The position numbers and the translations under genes are program-made. A DNA stretch of 64,000 nt. It comes from Arthrobacter sp. V1I9 (GTDB lineage: Bacteria > Actinomycetota > Actinomycetes > Actinomycetales > Micrococcaceae). This document shows positions 1-12,898 of the stretch, piece after piece. Under the pieces are notes generated by a model. It worked only from the letters and a program-made list of their open reading frames with translations. It was not told where the DNA came from and did no database searches. Location of the stretch: contig NZ_JAUSYU010000001.1 of the NCBI RefSeq assembly GCF_030817075.1, positions 2,604,001 to 2,668,000 of the forward strand, in the 5' to 3' direction. Position 1 is the stretch's first letter. Each line of letters opens with the position of its first letter.

Positions 1-2
1 CT

Positions 3-3907
<3,905 letters not shown>

Positions 3908-3950
3908 CCGCCGTCGTACTGCCTGCATGACAACGCTGCGGGCTAAGCCC

Positions 3951-3989
3951 GCAGGGGCGCCGCAATCTTGGGGGATGCGGCGCCCCTGC
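3951..3989. terminator. Hairpin between convergent MFS and NUDIX genes
   Basis: Arms 3951-3964 and 3976-3989 are perfect 14-base inverted repeats. A second small hairpin (CTGCGGGC-TAA-GCCCGCAG) overlaps its left side. The position between converging genes suggests a bidirectional terminator. Confidence 0.65.
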
Positions 3990-4024
3990 GCTGTCTCCTC
4001 CCGGAGCTGCCTGTGAGGCGCCGG

Positions 4025-4495
4025 TCAGGGTTCGAAGTGGGCGGCGTCGGCCGGAGCCAGGGCGCGGTGGATGCTGGTGAGGTGCCCGGGCATCAGTTCA
4101 GGGAGTTCATCCATGCCGAACCAGCCGACAGCCAGCGATTCGTCGTCGTTCACCCGGGCCGCCCCGGAGACATAGCGGCAAAGGAACACCACGTCCAGGA
4201 ACTCGCACACGTCGCCGTTGGGATACGTGAACGGACCCACTGCCCCCACAGACACCACGCGCTCCGGTTCGGCCACTACTGCCGTTTCCTCAAAAATCTC
4301 CCGCACCAGCCCACGGGCAGGCTGCTCCCCCGGCTCAAGCATCCCGCTGACCAGCGCCCACTGTTTGTTGTCGGCACGCTGGGCGAGCAGCACCCTCCCC
4401 GAATCATCAACCACCACACCCCGGACGCCGGGGACCCAGAGCGGATCGTTACCGATTTTCTTGCGAAGTTTCAGGATGTAGTCAGGCGCAGGCAT
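4025..4495 (-). CDS. NUDIX hydrolase
   Basis: 156-residue NUDIX hydrolase, likely cleaving a nucleoside diphosphate linked to another group. The NUDIX box is present as GMLEPGE...REIFEE at about residues 51-73; the usual glycine after EE is replaced (EETAV), which is tolerated in many members. The N-terminus PGVRGVVVDDSGRVLLAQRAD is the typical first beta strands. It stands alone, convergent to the MFS gene, and the substrate cannot be predicted. Confidence 0.9.
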   Translation of the reverse strand: MPAPDYILKLRKKIGNDPLWVPGVRGVVVDDSGRVLLAQRADNKQWALVSGMLEPGEQPARGLVREIFEETAVVAEPERVVSVGAVGPFTYPNGDVCEFLDVVFLCRYVSGAARVNDDESLAVGWFGMDELPELMPGHLTSIHRALAPADAAHFEP

Positions 4496-4565
4496 TCCGC
4501 CAGCCTACCGAACTGCTTTCCTGCCTTAGAACGACCGGGCTCCCGTCCGCCCGGGCACCTTTAGT

Positions 4566-5120
4566 TCAGGTTGGAAGGAGCATCGCAGCCGCTGCCCCGG
4601 CGAGCATAAACGGACCAAAGGGAATTGACGATTTCAGTGTCCCCCTGCGGGCGGCCAGGAGCGCGATGGACCAGAGGCCGCCCAAAAGGAAGGCCAGGAA
4701 AGTGCCGGCGAACAGGTGTCCCCACCCCAGGTAGCCGAGGTACATGCCCAGGACCCCGGCGAGTTTCACGTCCCCGAACCCCATGCCCGGCGGGTACGCA
4801 AACCGCAGTATGAAGTAAAAGAGCCACAGGATTGCGGCTCCGGCCACTACACGCAGCGCCGGCACAGCCATCAGCCCGGCGGGCAGACCAGCAGGACCCG
4901 GGTCCGCGCCGGCACCGGCTCCGGCAAAGGCAGCAGCCGTGAGGAGCAGGACACCGGCCACAGCGTAGGAGGGGAAGACGATCCGGTTGGGCAGGAGGTG
5001 GTGCCGGACGTCGATCACCGTCAGGCGGACGGCCATCACCGCGAAGTAGGCGCAAGCAGCAAGCACCAGCCAGAAGGCCAGCGGGGTGTGCGGCCATAGT
5101 TCGCCCAGTCGTTGGATCAC
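4566..5120 (-). CDS. A24 family prepilin peptidase-like protein
   Basis: 184-residue integral membrane aspartyl protease of the prepilin peptidase / preflagellin peptidase class. The two catalytic aspartates are recognisable: VIDVRHHLLPNRIV near residue 37 and GMGFGDVKLAG near residue 120, the GxGD signature of the family. About six hydrophobic segments follow. It lacks the N-terminal methyltransferase domain, as in short actinobacterial forms. No pilin or secretion ATPase gene is near it, so it may process pilins encoded elsewhere in the chromosome. Confidence 0.85.
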   Translation of the reverse strand: MIQRLGELWPHTPLAFWLVLAACAYFAVMAVRLTVIDVRHHLLPNRIVFPSYAVAGVLLLTAAAFAGAGAGADPGPAGLPAGLMAVPALRVVAGAAILWLFYFILRFAYPPGMGFGDVKLAGVLGMYLGYLGWGHLFAGTFLAFLLGGLWSIALLAARRGTLKSSIPFGPFMLAGAAAAMLLPT

Positions 5121-5178
5121 CCTCGGATGCTACTGGATTTCCGCTCGACGGCGCACCGCCCGCGCGTAAACTGTGGAT

Positions 5179-5971
5179 ATGGCGACGTGGGACTCCCGGC
5201 ACCGAATGGATCCGGACAGGACTTCAGCCGCCGCGGACCCGGCGATATTCCGAAACCTGTGCCGGTCCTCGCCCTGGAAATGGCAGTCCCTGCGCTTCGA
5301 GTATTGGGATGAGCCCTTCGCAGACGCGCCCGATCCTGCGGCGCCCCTGGTCCGGGCGTGGCTGCGCCGTCCGGGGGCTTTGCGTCTTGAAACCGCAGAC
5401 GGACTTGTCCTGCACAGCACAACCGGGATCAACGATTCCAAGGACGGCCTGTATGTCAGCGCCACGCGGAAGTCGTGGCTCCTGCCGCCGCATCTTGTGA
5501 CCCCCGTGTATGACGACCCATGGACTGGTGCGCCGGCGGCCTGAAGCAGCCTATGGCGAGCCCGGGTTCGGCAACGGGCGGTTCTCCGCAGCCCTGGACC
5601 CGGTGGAGCTGGCCGGAAACGCCCCCGTACCCCTCGAATTTCCCGGCAGCAACACCGTGGAAGTCCAGGAGGTCAGGCAGCACGAGCACGAGGGACGCCC
5701 CGTCCTCGAAGCAGTGGTGCGGCCCACGGCCGCCTACCATCCGGCCCATCCTGCCGCGCCGCTGTGCCTTCCCGGCAGGTCCCGGATCCGGGTGGACCTC
5801 GGCACCGGCGTGTGCGTCGCGAGCCAGTCCCTGGATCCGGGGACGGAAGAGTACGGTCACTGGCTGCGCATCATCGCCGTGGACGAGTACATGCTGGATG
5901 ACCTGTTCCTGGCCCAATCGATGAGCCTCACTGACGTCCGGCAGCACATACCGTGGGACGTCCCGGCCTGA
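5179..5971 (+). CDS. Unknown protein, frameshifted as sequenced
   Basis: I do not recognise a family. Two overlapping frames (5173-5544 and 5510-5971) join if one C is removed from the CCC run at 5517-5519, giving the path YDD-HGLVRRRPEAAYG and one protein of about 263 aa. The healed protein is rich in Arg, Pro and Trp, has no signal peptide or membrane segment that I can see, and reads as a soluble globular protein. The start may be GTG 5173 or ATG 5179. It diverges from the prepilin peptidase gene and lies close ahead of a GNAT gene. Codon use matches its neighbours, so the reading is probably real. Confidence 0.6.
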
Positions 5972-6013
5972 CTGTGACAAGACCCGGACTTGCTCATCCG
6001 CTAGGCTTCGCGG

Positions 6014-6661
6014 ATGACCTCACTGAACGACGTTTGGCCACTTTTCGGTCTCCGGCTGGCCACGCCCCGGCTGGAACTCCGCCCCATTTCGGATCAGGAC
6101 ATCCCCGCGGCTGTCGCCGCCGCGCATAGCGGAATCCACGAAGCCGGCAGGAGTCCGTTCAGCACCCCGTGGACCGAGCTTGCCGCGGACGAGCTGGGGC
6201 CCAACATGGCCCGCTGGTACTGGCGCTGCCGCGCGGAGTGCTCCACCGAATCCTGGACCCTGCTCCTGGGCATCTGGCACGAAGGCAGCTTTATCGGTTG
6301 CCAGGACGTTGGTGCCAAGGACTTCGCCACGCTCAAGACCGTCACCACTGGATCCTGGCTCACCCAGTCCATGCAGGGCCGCGGCCTGGGCAAGGAGATG
6401 CGCGCCGCCGTCGCACTCTACGCCTTCGACTGGCTGGGCGCGGAAGTGGCCGAGTCCGAAGCCGCCAGCTGGAACGACGCCTCCCTCGGCGTCTCCCGCT
6501 CCCTCGGCTACGAGCTGAACGGCATCACCAGGAATGCCTGGGGCACCAAAGTCGAAACAGTCCAGCACGTCCGGCTCACCCCCGAAACCTTCAAACGCCC
6601 CGATTGGACCCTCGAGGTAGAAGGCCACGAAGCAGCAGCGAAGTTCCTCAAGGTGACCTGA
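6014..6661 (+). CDS. GNAT family N-acetyltransferase (RimJ/RimL type)
   Basis: 215-residue acetyltransferase. The N-terminal RLATPRLELRPISDQDIPA is the usual opening of RimJ/RimL-like GNATs, and QGRGLGKEMRAAV near residue 120 is the acetyl-CoA pyrophosphate-binding Q/R-x-x-G-x-G/A motif. The later segment ASLGVSRSLGYELNG is the conserved C-terminal part. The acceptor (ribosomal protein, small molecule or drug) is unknown. It is 40 bases behind the unknown protein gene and could be transcribed with it. Confidence 0.85.
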   Translation: MTSLNDVWPLFGLRLATPRLELRPISDQDIPAAVAAAHSGIHEAGRSPFSTPWTELAADELGPNMARWYWRCRAECSTESWTLLLGIWHEGSFIGCQDVGAKDFATLKTVTTGSWLTQSMQGRGLGKEMRAAVALYAFDWLGAEVAESEAASWNDASLGVSRSLGYELNGITRNAWGTKVETVQHVRLTPETFKRPDWTLEVEGHEAAAKFLKVT

Positions 6662-6720
6662 CCACAAGCCGGGTTACGGTCCTTCTCGTAGGAGCGCATC
6701 GCGGGCGCATCGGGGTCCGG

Positions 6721-6812
6721 AGGTCGCTCAGCGACCGCAGGAGCCCCTATGCGACGTGTCTAAGCGACGAAGAAGGGCGTGGCCCGGCGAACCCGGCCAC
6801 GGCCCCGGGTTA
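6721..6812 (-). other. Intergenic stretch with small inverted repeats behind phoH
   Basis: Between the GNAT and PIN-PhoH genes, which converge. It holds GGTCGCT-C-AGCGACC near 6721-6737 and a CGTGGC.../...CCACG hairpin near 6779-6803 that could end the phoH transcript. No coding capacity is convincing here. Confidence 0.35.
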
Positions 6813-6819
6813 GGTGCCT

Positions 6820-8238
6820 TTAGCCTTCGAGGAGTTCCGTGACCAATGCTGCTATCGGGGAACGCTCTGACCGGGTGAGGGTGATATGGCCAAAGAGCGG
6901 GTGCCCTTTCAGGGTTTCGACGACGGCGGCGATTCCGTCATGGCGTCCGACGCGGAGGTTGTCGCGCTGGGCGACGTCGTGGGTCAGGACGATCTTCGAG
7001 TTCTGGCCGATGCGGCTCATGACGGTCAGCAGGACGTTCTTCTCGAGTGACTGGGCCTCGTCAACGATGACGAAGGCGTCGTGGAGGGAGCGTCCGCGGA
7101 TGTGGGTGAGGGGCATGACCTCGAGCATGCCGCGGTCCATGACCTCCTCCACCACTTCCTGGCTGACCAGTGCCCCGAGGGTGTCGAAGACTGCCTGCGC
7201 CCAGGGGTTCATCTTCTCGGATTCGGATCCGGGCAGGTAGCCCAGTTCCTGCCCGCCCACTGCGTAAAGAGGCCGGAAAACGATCACCTTGCGGTGCTCG
7301 CGGCGCTCCAGCACCGCTTCCAGGCCCGCGCACAAGGCCAGGGCCGACTTGCCGGTGCCTGCCCGGCCGCCGATGGAGACGATGCCGACGGCGGGATCCA
7401 TGAGCATGTCGATGGCGAGCCGCTGCTCCGCGGACCGTCCGTGCAGGCCGAACACGTCACGGTCGCCCTTCACCAGGCGGACCTGCTTGTCGGCCCCGAC
7501 CCGGCCGAGTGCGGAGCCGCGGTTGGACAGCAGGACCAGGCCCGTGTTGACCGGCATTTCCGCTGCCGCCGGGATGAATACTGGTTCGTGCCCGTACAGG
7601 GTGGCAACCTCCTGCTCAGTGGCTTCCACCTCCGCAACGCCTGTCCAGCCGGAGTCCTTCACCAGTTCGTTGCGGTACTCGTCCGCAGTGAGCCCCATGG
7701 CCGACGCCTTGACCCGCATGGGCAGGTCCTTGGACACCACGGTAACGTCCCGGCCCTCGTTGGCGAGGTTCTTCGCAACCGCGAGGATGCGGCTGTCGTT
7801 GTCACCGCTGCGGAATCCCAGCGGCAGCACCTCGGCGGAGATGTGGTTCAGTTCCACCATAAGGCTGCCGCCGTCGTCGCCGATGGGGATCGGCTGGCTC
7901 AGGCCGCCGTGTTTGACCCGAAGATCATCGAGGAGCCGGAGCGCCTTGCGGGCGAAGTAGCCAAGTTCGGGGTCGTGCCGCTTAGCCTCGAGCTCGGTGA
8001 TGACCACCACCGGCACGATCACCTCGTGTTCCGCAAAGCGCAGCAGCGCACGCGGGTCGGACAACAGGACGGAGGTGTCGATCACGAACGTGTGGATGGT
8101 GGCTTCCCTTCCGGAGACAGCAAAACCGGCCGCAGCATCTTCTGCCGTGCCGGTCTCTGAGGTGGCTCGCGTGGCGCGAGAGGTAGCTTTCTGTCCCTGG
8201 TCGGAAAGGACCGCGGGCAGTTGTTCAGAAGTAGCCAC
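6820..8238 (-). CDS. PIN-PhoH fusion protein (PhoH2-type RNase/ATPase)
   Basis: 472-residue protein joining an N-terminal PIN nuclease domain (about 46-190) to a C-terminal PhoH ATPase (about 245-465). PIN acidic residues are visible in VIDTS (D54), TELEAK (E82) and GDNDSR (D146/D148). The ATPase has a Walker A loop [11 protein letters not shown] near 290-299 and a Walker B VIVDEAQS. Mycobacterial PhoH2 of this form is an RNA helicase/RNase. The start is GTG 8238, chosen for GGAG five bases ahead; the frame is open further upstream but without a ribosome site. It sits downstream of uppS on the same strand with a 238-base gap holding its own promoter region. Confidence 0.92.
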   Translation of the reverse strand: MATSEQLPAVLSDQGQKATSRATRATSETGTAEDAAAGFAVSGREATIHTFVIDTSVLLSDPRALLRFAEHEVIVPVVVITELEAKRHDPELGYFARKALRLLDDLRVKHGGLSQPIPIGDDGGSLMVELNHISAEVLPLGFRSGDNDSRILAVAKNLANEGRDVTVVSKDLPMRVKASAMGLTADEYRNELVKDSGWTGVAEVEATEQEVATLYGHEPVFIPAAAEMPVNTGLVLLSNRGSALGRVGADKQVRLVKGDRDVFGLHGRSAEQRLAIDMLMDPAVGIVSIGGRAGTGKSALALCAGLEAVLERREHRKVIVFRPLYAVGGQELGYLPGSESEKMNPWAQAVFDTLGALVSQEVVEEVMDRGMLEVMPLTHIRGRSLHDAFVIVDEAQSLEKNVLLTVMSRIGQNSKIVLTHDVAQRDNLRVGRHDGIAAVVETLKGHPLFGHITLTRSERSPIAALVTELLEG

Positions 8239-8476
8239 ATCGACTCCAGCCCCGGGCGCATGCCCGGAATTGTTAGTGGTGAGGCGGCTCGGCCACGAGG
8301 CCGGGTCCGGCCTCCCATACAACCGGCGCGATGTTCCGCTCCATGTACTGGCCTCCCCGTTCAGCCGGCGGTTTGCCTGCTGATGGATACAACGTAAATC
8401 CATCGGAAGTAATTTCCACAACCATTACGCGGCGATTCCTGTTGCAGCCGTGTGAACTGTCGGTGAACCCGGAATG

Positions 8477-9250
8477 TCAGGAGCCGAAGCGCCGCTGCCG
8501 GCCGGCGTAATCGCGGAGGGCGCGCAGGAAGTCCACTTTGCGGAAGGCTGGCCATAAGGCTTCACAAAAGTAGAACTCGCTGTAGGCGCTCTGCCACATC
8601 AGGAACCCGGAGAGCCGCTGTTCACCCGAGGTGCGGATCACCAGGTCCGGATCCGGCTGGCCCCGCGTGTAGAGGAACCGGGATATATCGTCCACGCAGA
8701 GGTCGTCCGCGAGCTTGCCGATGTCCGTGCCCTTTGCGACGGCGTCGTGCAGGAGTTCGCGCACGGCGTCAACGATCTCCCGGCGTCCGCCGTACCCCAC
8801 GGCCACATTGACGTGGATCTTTTCGCGGACCGGCGTGCGGGCCGTGAGCTTGTTCAGCCGCTCCGCGAGATAGTCCGGCAGCAGCTCGGGAGCACCCATG
8901 GCGTGCACCGAGATGTTGGCGTCCTCATCCAGCCGGTCCAACGTGTTGGCAATAATGCCCATCAGGAGGTCGAGTTCTTCGCTGGACCTGTTCATGTTGT
9001 CCGTGGACAGCATGTAGAGCGTCACCACCTTGACTCCGAGTTCCTGGCACCAGCCGAGGAATTCATGAATCTTGTCTGCACCCGCCTGGTGGCCCTGGCT
9101 GGTGGGCGCGTTGAATTGTTTGGCCCAACGCCGGTTGCCGTCCACCATGACGCCGATGTGCCGGGGGATGCGGTCGCGCGCAAGATCCTTAAGCAGCCGG
9201 CGCTCGTAAAAGCCGTAGAGGAACCCGGGCAACTCCACGCGGTCTCTCAC
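8477..9250 (-). CDS. uppS: Isoprenyl (polyprenyl diphosphate) transferase, cis type
   Basis: 257-residue cis-prenyltransferase that condenses isopentenyl diphosphate onto an allylic diphosphate, supplying lipid carriers for cell-wall synthesis. The active-site motif GVMVDGNRRWAK is near residue 33, with the later conserved DLVIRTSGEQRLSGFLMWQ and WPAF. Start GTG 9250 is supported by AAGGAAG four bases ahead; the longer open frame has no such site. Length and motifs fit either UppS or a short-chain Z-farnesyl synthase; chain length cannot be read. It diverges from the hemolysin III gene. Confidence 0.93.
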   Translation of the reverse strand: MRDRVELPGFLYGFYERRLLKDLARDRIPRHIGVMVDGNRRWAKQFNAPTSQGHQAGADKIHEFLGWCQELGVKVVTLYMLSTDNMNRSSEELDLLMGIIANTLDRLDEDANISVHAMGAPELLPDYLAERLNKLTARTPVREKIHVNVAVGYGGRREIVDAVRELLHDAVAKGTDIGKLADDLCVDDISRFLYTRGQPDPDLVIRTSGEQRLSGFLMWQSAYSEFYFCEALWPAFRKVDFLRALRDYAGRQRRFGS

Positions 9251-9347
9251 CTGACTTCCTTGCTGTACGTTCGGCTTTGCACATCCTAGGCTACCGTCCG
9301 CCGGGGAAAGGGACGCCCCTCCCCTCCCCTGGCACGGGCTGACCAAT

Positions 9348-9382
9348 AGTTACTGAGCAGTAACTTACCGGCCCGTAAGTTA
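9348..9382. promoter_or_regulatory. Two overlapping palindromes between uppS and hemolysin III genes
   Basis: AGTTACT-GAGC-AGTAACT (9348-9365) and TAACTTAC-CGGCCC-GTAAGTTA (9361-9382) are both perfect inverted repeats and share the bases TAACT. They lie just ahead of the ATG at 9393 and 98 bases from the uppS start. This looks like two adjoining regulator sites, of the size bound by TetR or MarR dimers. The regulator is not identified. Confidence 0.55.
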
Positions 9383-9392
9383 TTCTGGAGCC

Positions 9393-10151
9393 ATGAACAG
9401 CGACACCCCGGAGGGTCCCCGGACGCCGCAGCCGAAGGCCAACACAGGCGCCGAGGCCAGCGCGGAAACGAACGCCAACACAAACGCCGTGGACGAGGCA
9501 GCCGAGCGGCTGGCCGGGCTCCTGATGATCAAACCGAAGTGGCGCGGCTGGATCCACACTGTTACAGCGCCGCTGGCACTCGCGGCGGGAATTGTCCTGG
9601 TGCTGCTGGCCCCCACCACCGACCGCAAGATTACGTCGGCCATCTACGCGGCCACTGGGGTGCTGCTGTTCGGAGTCAGCGCCGTGTACCACCGGGGCAA
9701 TTGGTCACCGGGCGTGAAGATGGTGCTCAAGCGGCTGGACCATACAAACATCATGCTCGTCATCGCCGGCAGCTACACCCCCCTCGCCTGGACCCTGCTG
9801 GAACGGCCCCAGGCTGTCCTGTTGCTGTGGGTCATTTGGTCCGGCGCCATTCTGGGCGTGCTGTTCCGGCTGCTCTGGACCGATGCGCCCCGCTGGCTCT
9901 ACGTTCCGATCTACATCGCCCTGGGTTGCGGCGCGCTCTTCTACCTGCCGCAGTTCTTCCAGGCCAGCGTCCCCGCCGCCGTCCTCATCTGCGTGGGCGG
10001 CGTGCTCTACATAACCGGTGCCGTGTTTTACGCCCTGAAAAAGCCCAACTTCAGCTACCACCACTTTGGCTTTCACGAACTGTTCCATGCCTTGACCGTG
10101 GTGGCTTTCGCTGCGCATTTCACAGCAATAGCTCTGGCGGTGCTGAGCTAG
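9393..10151 (+). CDS. Hemolysin III family (TrhA/PAQR) membrane protein
   Basis: 252-residue seven-helix protein of the PAQR/hemolysin III family. The first 50 residues are hydrophilic; then come helices starting near WIHTVTAPLALAAG. Family metal-ligand positions are seen in SAVYHRGNW (near residue 108), LDHTNIM and the C-terminal FGFHELFHAL. The name comes from a Bacillus protein; in most bacteria the role is membrane homeostasis rather than haemolysis. GGAG lies only two bases before the ATG. Neighbouring palindromes suggest regulated expression. Confidence 0.9.
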   Translation: MNSDTPEGPRTPQPKANTGAEASAETNANTNAVDEAAERLAGLLMIKPKWRGWIHTVTAPLALAAGIVLVLLAPTTDRKITSAIYAATGVLLFGVSAVYHRGNWSPGVKMVLKRLDHTNIMLVIAGSYTPLAWTLLERPQAVLLLWVIWSGAILGVLFRLLWTDAPRWLYVPIYIALGCGALFYLPQFFQASVPAAVLICVGGVLYITGAVFYALKKPNFSYHHFGFHELFHALTVVAFAAHFTAIALAVLS

Positions 10152-10246
10152 GTGTACAGCTAGGACCGCAGGTCCCGTCCTGGCTGCCGTGCGGCACCAG
10201 GGCGCGGGGCCGTGGCTAGGGGACAAGAAGGGGAACCCTCATGGCT

Positions 10247-10627
10247 CTAGTGCCGGCGGTTTCCTGGATCCGCGTCCGCTGCGCCGTCGGAAGGACCCTG
10301 GTAGGAATCTCCGGACGCTGAACCGGCGGCAGGGCCTGCCGCTCCCGAGCCAGCCGGTGCCGAGCCTGCCTCCGCGGCTTCCGCCGCTTCGACGTCGGCC
10401 GCAGAAGCTGCTGCAATGCGGTCTTCCTCCACCTGGGCTCGGTAGCGGACCCGCCGGATCCGGCGCACCATGTCCACAATCAGCAGGGCAGTGGCCACCA
10501 CAAAAAATGCCGTCATGATGAATCCCAACAGGCCCGGTGTTACCTGGTCCTCGGAGATCCCCTCCCGCAGCGAGGGTGTGGGCAGGGGGGACGGGGTGGT
10601 AGCCAGGTTGAGAAGCAGACGATGCAC
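10247..10627 (-). CDS. Small single-pass membrane protein next to mca
   Basis: 126 residues. One clear transmembrane segment (about 31-53, LLGFIMTAFFVVATALLIVDM) is followed by a basic stretch RRIRRVRYRA and an Ala/Gly/Glu-rich, probably disordered tail. From memory a similar small membrane protein (Rv1083) sits beside mca in mycobacteria, which supports its reality and a conserved neighbourhood. No function is known to me. It lies 99 bases downstream of mca on the same strand, with a weak promoter possible in the gap. Confidence 0.75.
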   Translation of the reverse strand: MHRLLLNLATTPSPLPTPSLREGISEDQVTPGLLGFIMTAFFVVATALLIVDMVRRIRRVRYRAQVEEDRIAAASAADVEAAEAAEAGSAPAGSGAAGPAAGSASGDSYQGPSDGAADADPGNRRH

Positions 10628-10725
10628 GTTGAATACCTTCTATGGAACGGGTGTCAGCAGGCAGCAGATCCGGCGCCCCGGTTCCGGGCACCTCTTCTAC
10701 GCGGCATAGAAATTGCCTGCCGTTT

Positions 10726-11633
10726 CTATCTTAGCCCCGCGAACAGGTCCTTCTCCGGGAGCTCTGAGGGCACCCTGGACTGGATCAGGGAGTAATCTTC
10801 CCAAGGCCACGCCCGGCGCTGCATTTCCGGGGATACGGCAAAGAAAAACCCCAGCGGATCCACCTGCGTGCGGTGTGCCCGCAAGGCGTCGTCGCGCACC
10901 TCAAAGAAGTCCCCGCAGTCCACCTGCGTAGTCGTGGGGTGGGGCGCGGGCGGCGGAGTGTGGCCCTCGGCGTCGGACTCCAGCCACGCGGCCAGCCGCT
11001 CGGCGTACGGGGACTGGAGTCCCGCTTCCTCCAGCGCGAAATGCAGTGCACGGAACCGCTCCGGGCTGAAGGCCCGGTCGTAGTACAGCTTGCCCGGTTC
11101 CCAGGGTTCACCCGCATCCGGATACCGCGCCGGATCGCCGGCAGCGTCGAAGGCCTCAACAGCTACCCGGTGGGCCATGATGTGGTCCGGGTGAGGATAG
11201 CCGCCATTTTCGTCGTAGCTAAGGATGACATGCGGCTTGAAGGAGCGGACCAGCCGGACCAACGGGGCTGCCGCGTGGTGAAGCGGCAGGGTGGCGAAGG
11301 AGCCGGCGGGCAGCGGCGGAAGCGGGTCCCCTTCGGGCAGGCCCGAATCAACAAAGCCCAGCCACCGCTGCTTGATGCCCAAAATCCGGGCTGCCCGTTC
11401 CATCTCCAGGCGGCGGGCGCCGGCCATGTCCCGTTTGGGATGGGGTTCGCCTTCCACTGCCGGGTTCTGGATGTCCCCCCGGGAGCCATCCGTGCAGGTG
11501 GCCACCATAACGTCCACACCCCGGACGCGGCGTACATGGCCATCGTGGCGGCACCCTTGCTGGACTCGTCGTCGGGGTGGGCGTGGACGGCGAGCAGCCG
11601 GAGCGGTGCGTGGGAGTTGCTGGACGCTGTCAT
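10726..11633 (-). CDS. mca: Mycothiol conjugate amidase, frameshifted as sequenced
   Basis: Zinc amidase that cleaves mycothiol S-conjugates, releasing a mercapturic acid for export; part of electrophile and drug detoxification. The zinc motif AVHAHPDDES is at residues 15-24, and the later ligand HPDH occurs in GGYPHPDHIMAH. An extra dinucleotide in the ACAC run at 11516-11519 breaks the frame; removing it gives YAASG-VDVMVAT, collinear with the mycobacterial protein, and a 301-residue product. AAGGAG lies ten bases before the ATG at 11633. Homology to MshB deacetylase is also close, but AVHAHPDDESSKGAA fits Mca better. Confidence 0.88.
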
Positions 11634-11766
11634 GGAAGGACGGCTCCTTATTCTTTCTTGCGGCTTGATGGCTGCTGAACGGTTCGCTGAACGGGCGGGC
11701 TTGCTTCAAGGCCTGCTGCGCCGCCGGCCGGGAAAGCTCCGACGGAAGGGGCACTAAACTGGTTTG

Positions 11767-12315
11767 GTGACTTCCCCGGAACAGTCGGCCGACTCCGAGC
11801 CCGCGAACACTAGCCTAGCCAATCGTTATGGCGCTAAAAAGCGCCGGCTCTCCCCTGCCGCCAAGCGCACCATCGCAGGCGTCGCCCTTGCCGCAGGCAT
11901 TGGTTTTATGGCTTGGGTTTCCACGTCGAATTCCCTGAACAACGTGAGCTTCAAGGACATCGGCTATGTCACCACTGACGCCACGCTGGCGGAGGTGGAC
12001 TTCCAGGTGACCAGGGAACCCGGAACCTCCGTGAAATGTGCCGTCAAGGCCTTGGATTCAAAGTTCGCTGTAGTGGGATGGAAAGTTGTGGACATTCCTC
12101 CGTCGGAGGCAGATGGAACAGCCGACGGCGGGCGTTCCGTTTCACAGCGGGTCCCGGTCAGGACCGAGTCACTGTCCGTGTCCGGCGTGGTGGACAGCTG
12201 CTGGATTCCCGGCGACCAGGTTGAGGCAGGTCCGCAAGGTGTGATGCGCGCCGCTTCCTTGTTGGGTTTAATCCACAGGATTGACTACAATGGAGCAATA
12301 CCTTTACCCCGCTGA
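11767..12315 (+). CDS. DUF4307 membrane protein
   Basis: 182-residue protein of the actinobacterial DUF4307 family. It has a hydrophilic N-terminus, one transmembrane segment (about 37-55, IAGVALAAGIGFMAW) and an extracytoplasmic domain with two cysteines (VKCAVKA and SCWIPG) that could form a disulfide. The start is taken as GTG 11767. It diverges from mca and precedes greA, an arrangement also seen in mycobacteria (Rv1081c between greA and mca). Function unknown. Confidence 0.8.
   Translation: MTSPEQSADSEPANTSLANRYGAKKRRLSPAAKRTIAGVALAAGIGFMAWVSTSNSLNNVSFKDIGYVTTDATLAEVDFQVTREPGTSVKCAVKALDSKFAVVGWKVVDIPPSEADGTADGGRSVSQRVPVRTESLSVSGVVDSCWIPGDQVEAGPQGVMRAASLLGLIHRIDYNGAIPLPR
12262..12291 (+). 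promoter_or_regulatory. Candidate greA promoter
   Basis: TTGGGT at 12262-12267 and TACAAT at 12286-12291 are 18 bases apart, inside the end of the DUF4307 gene and 96 bases before the greA start. The -10 is close to consensus; the -35 is modest. Confidence 0.4.
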
Positions 12316-12386
12316 GCTGGTTGCTGTTCCACAAGTGGCCACCGTGGCGGGGTCTTTTGCATGTAGGACCATTGAAGGAGAAGTCC

Positions 12387-12881
12387 GTGTCTACCACCAA
12401 CAGCGCAGCTGCAGCCTGGCTTACCCAGGAAGCTTTTGACCGCCTGAAGGCAGAGCTGGACCACCTTTCCGGCGCTGGCCGGGCAGAGATCGTCCAGAAG
12501 ATTGAAGCAGCCCGGCAAGAGGGTGACCTCAAGGAAAACGGTGGCTACCACGCGGCCAAGGAGGAGCAAGGCAAGATCGAGGCCCGCATCCGCCAGCTCA
12601 CTGCCCTGCTTCGTGACGCCCACGTGGGCGAGTCTCCGGCAGATGACGGAATCGTTGAGCCCGGCATGATCGTGGTCGCCAGGATCGCCGGCGACGAAGA
12701 GACCTTCCTGCTCGGTTCCCGCGAAATCGCGGGCGATTCCGATCTCGACGTGTTCAGCGAGAAGTCACCGCTGGGCGCAGCCATCCTTGGCCACAAGGAA
12801 GGCGACGCCTTGAGCTACACCGCCCCCAACGGCAAGGACATCAAAGTCGAGATCCTTTCAGCCAAGCCGTACGCCGCATAG
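12387..12881 (+). CDS. greA: Transcription elongation factor GreA
   Basis: 164-residue GreA. The N-terminal coiled coil (about 12-80) carries AEIVQKIEAARQEGDLKENGGYHAAKEEQG, including the acidic DLKEN tip that enters the RNA polymerase secondary channel to stimulate transcript cleavage. The C-terminal FKBP-like domain ends in SYTAPNGKDIKVEILS. GTG 12387 is chosen because GAAGGAG lies six bases ahead; the frame stays open upstream without a site. A good terminator follows. Confidence 0.95.
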   Translation: MSTTNSAAAAWLTQEAFDRLKAELDHLSGAGRAEIVQKIEAARQEGDLKENGGYHAAKEEQGKIEARIRQLTALLRDAHVGESPADDGIVEPGMIVVARIAGDEETFLLGSREIAGDSDLDVFSEKSPLGAAILGHKEGDALSYTAPNGKDIKVEILSAKPYAA

Positions 12882-12898
12882 TCGTAAGCCTTAACTGC

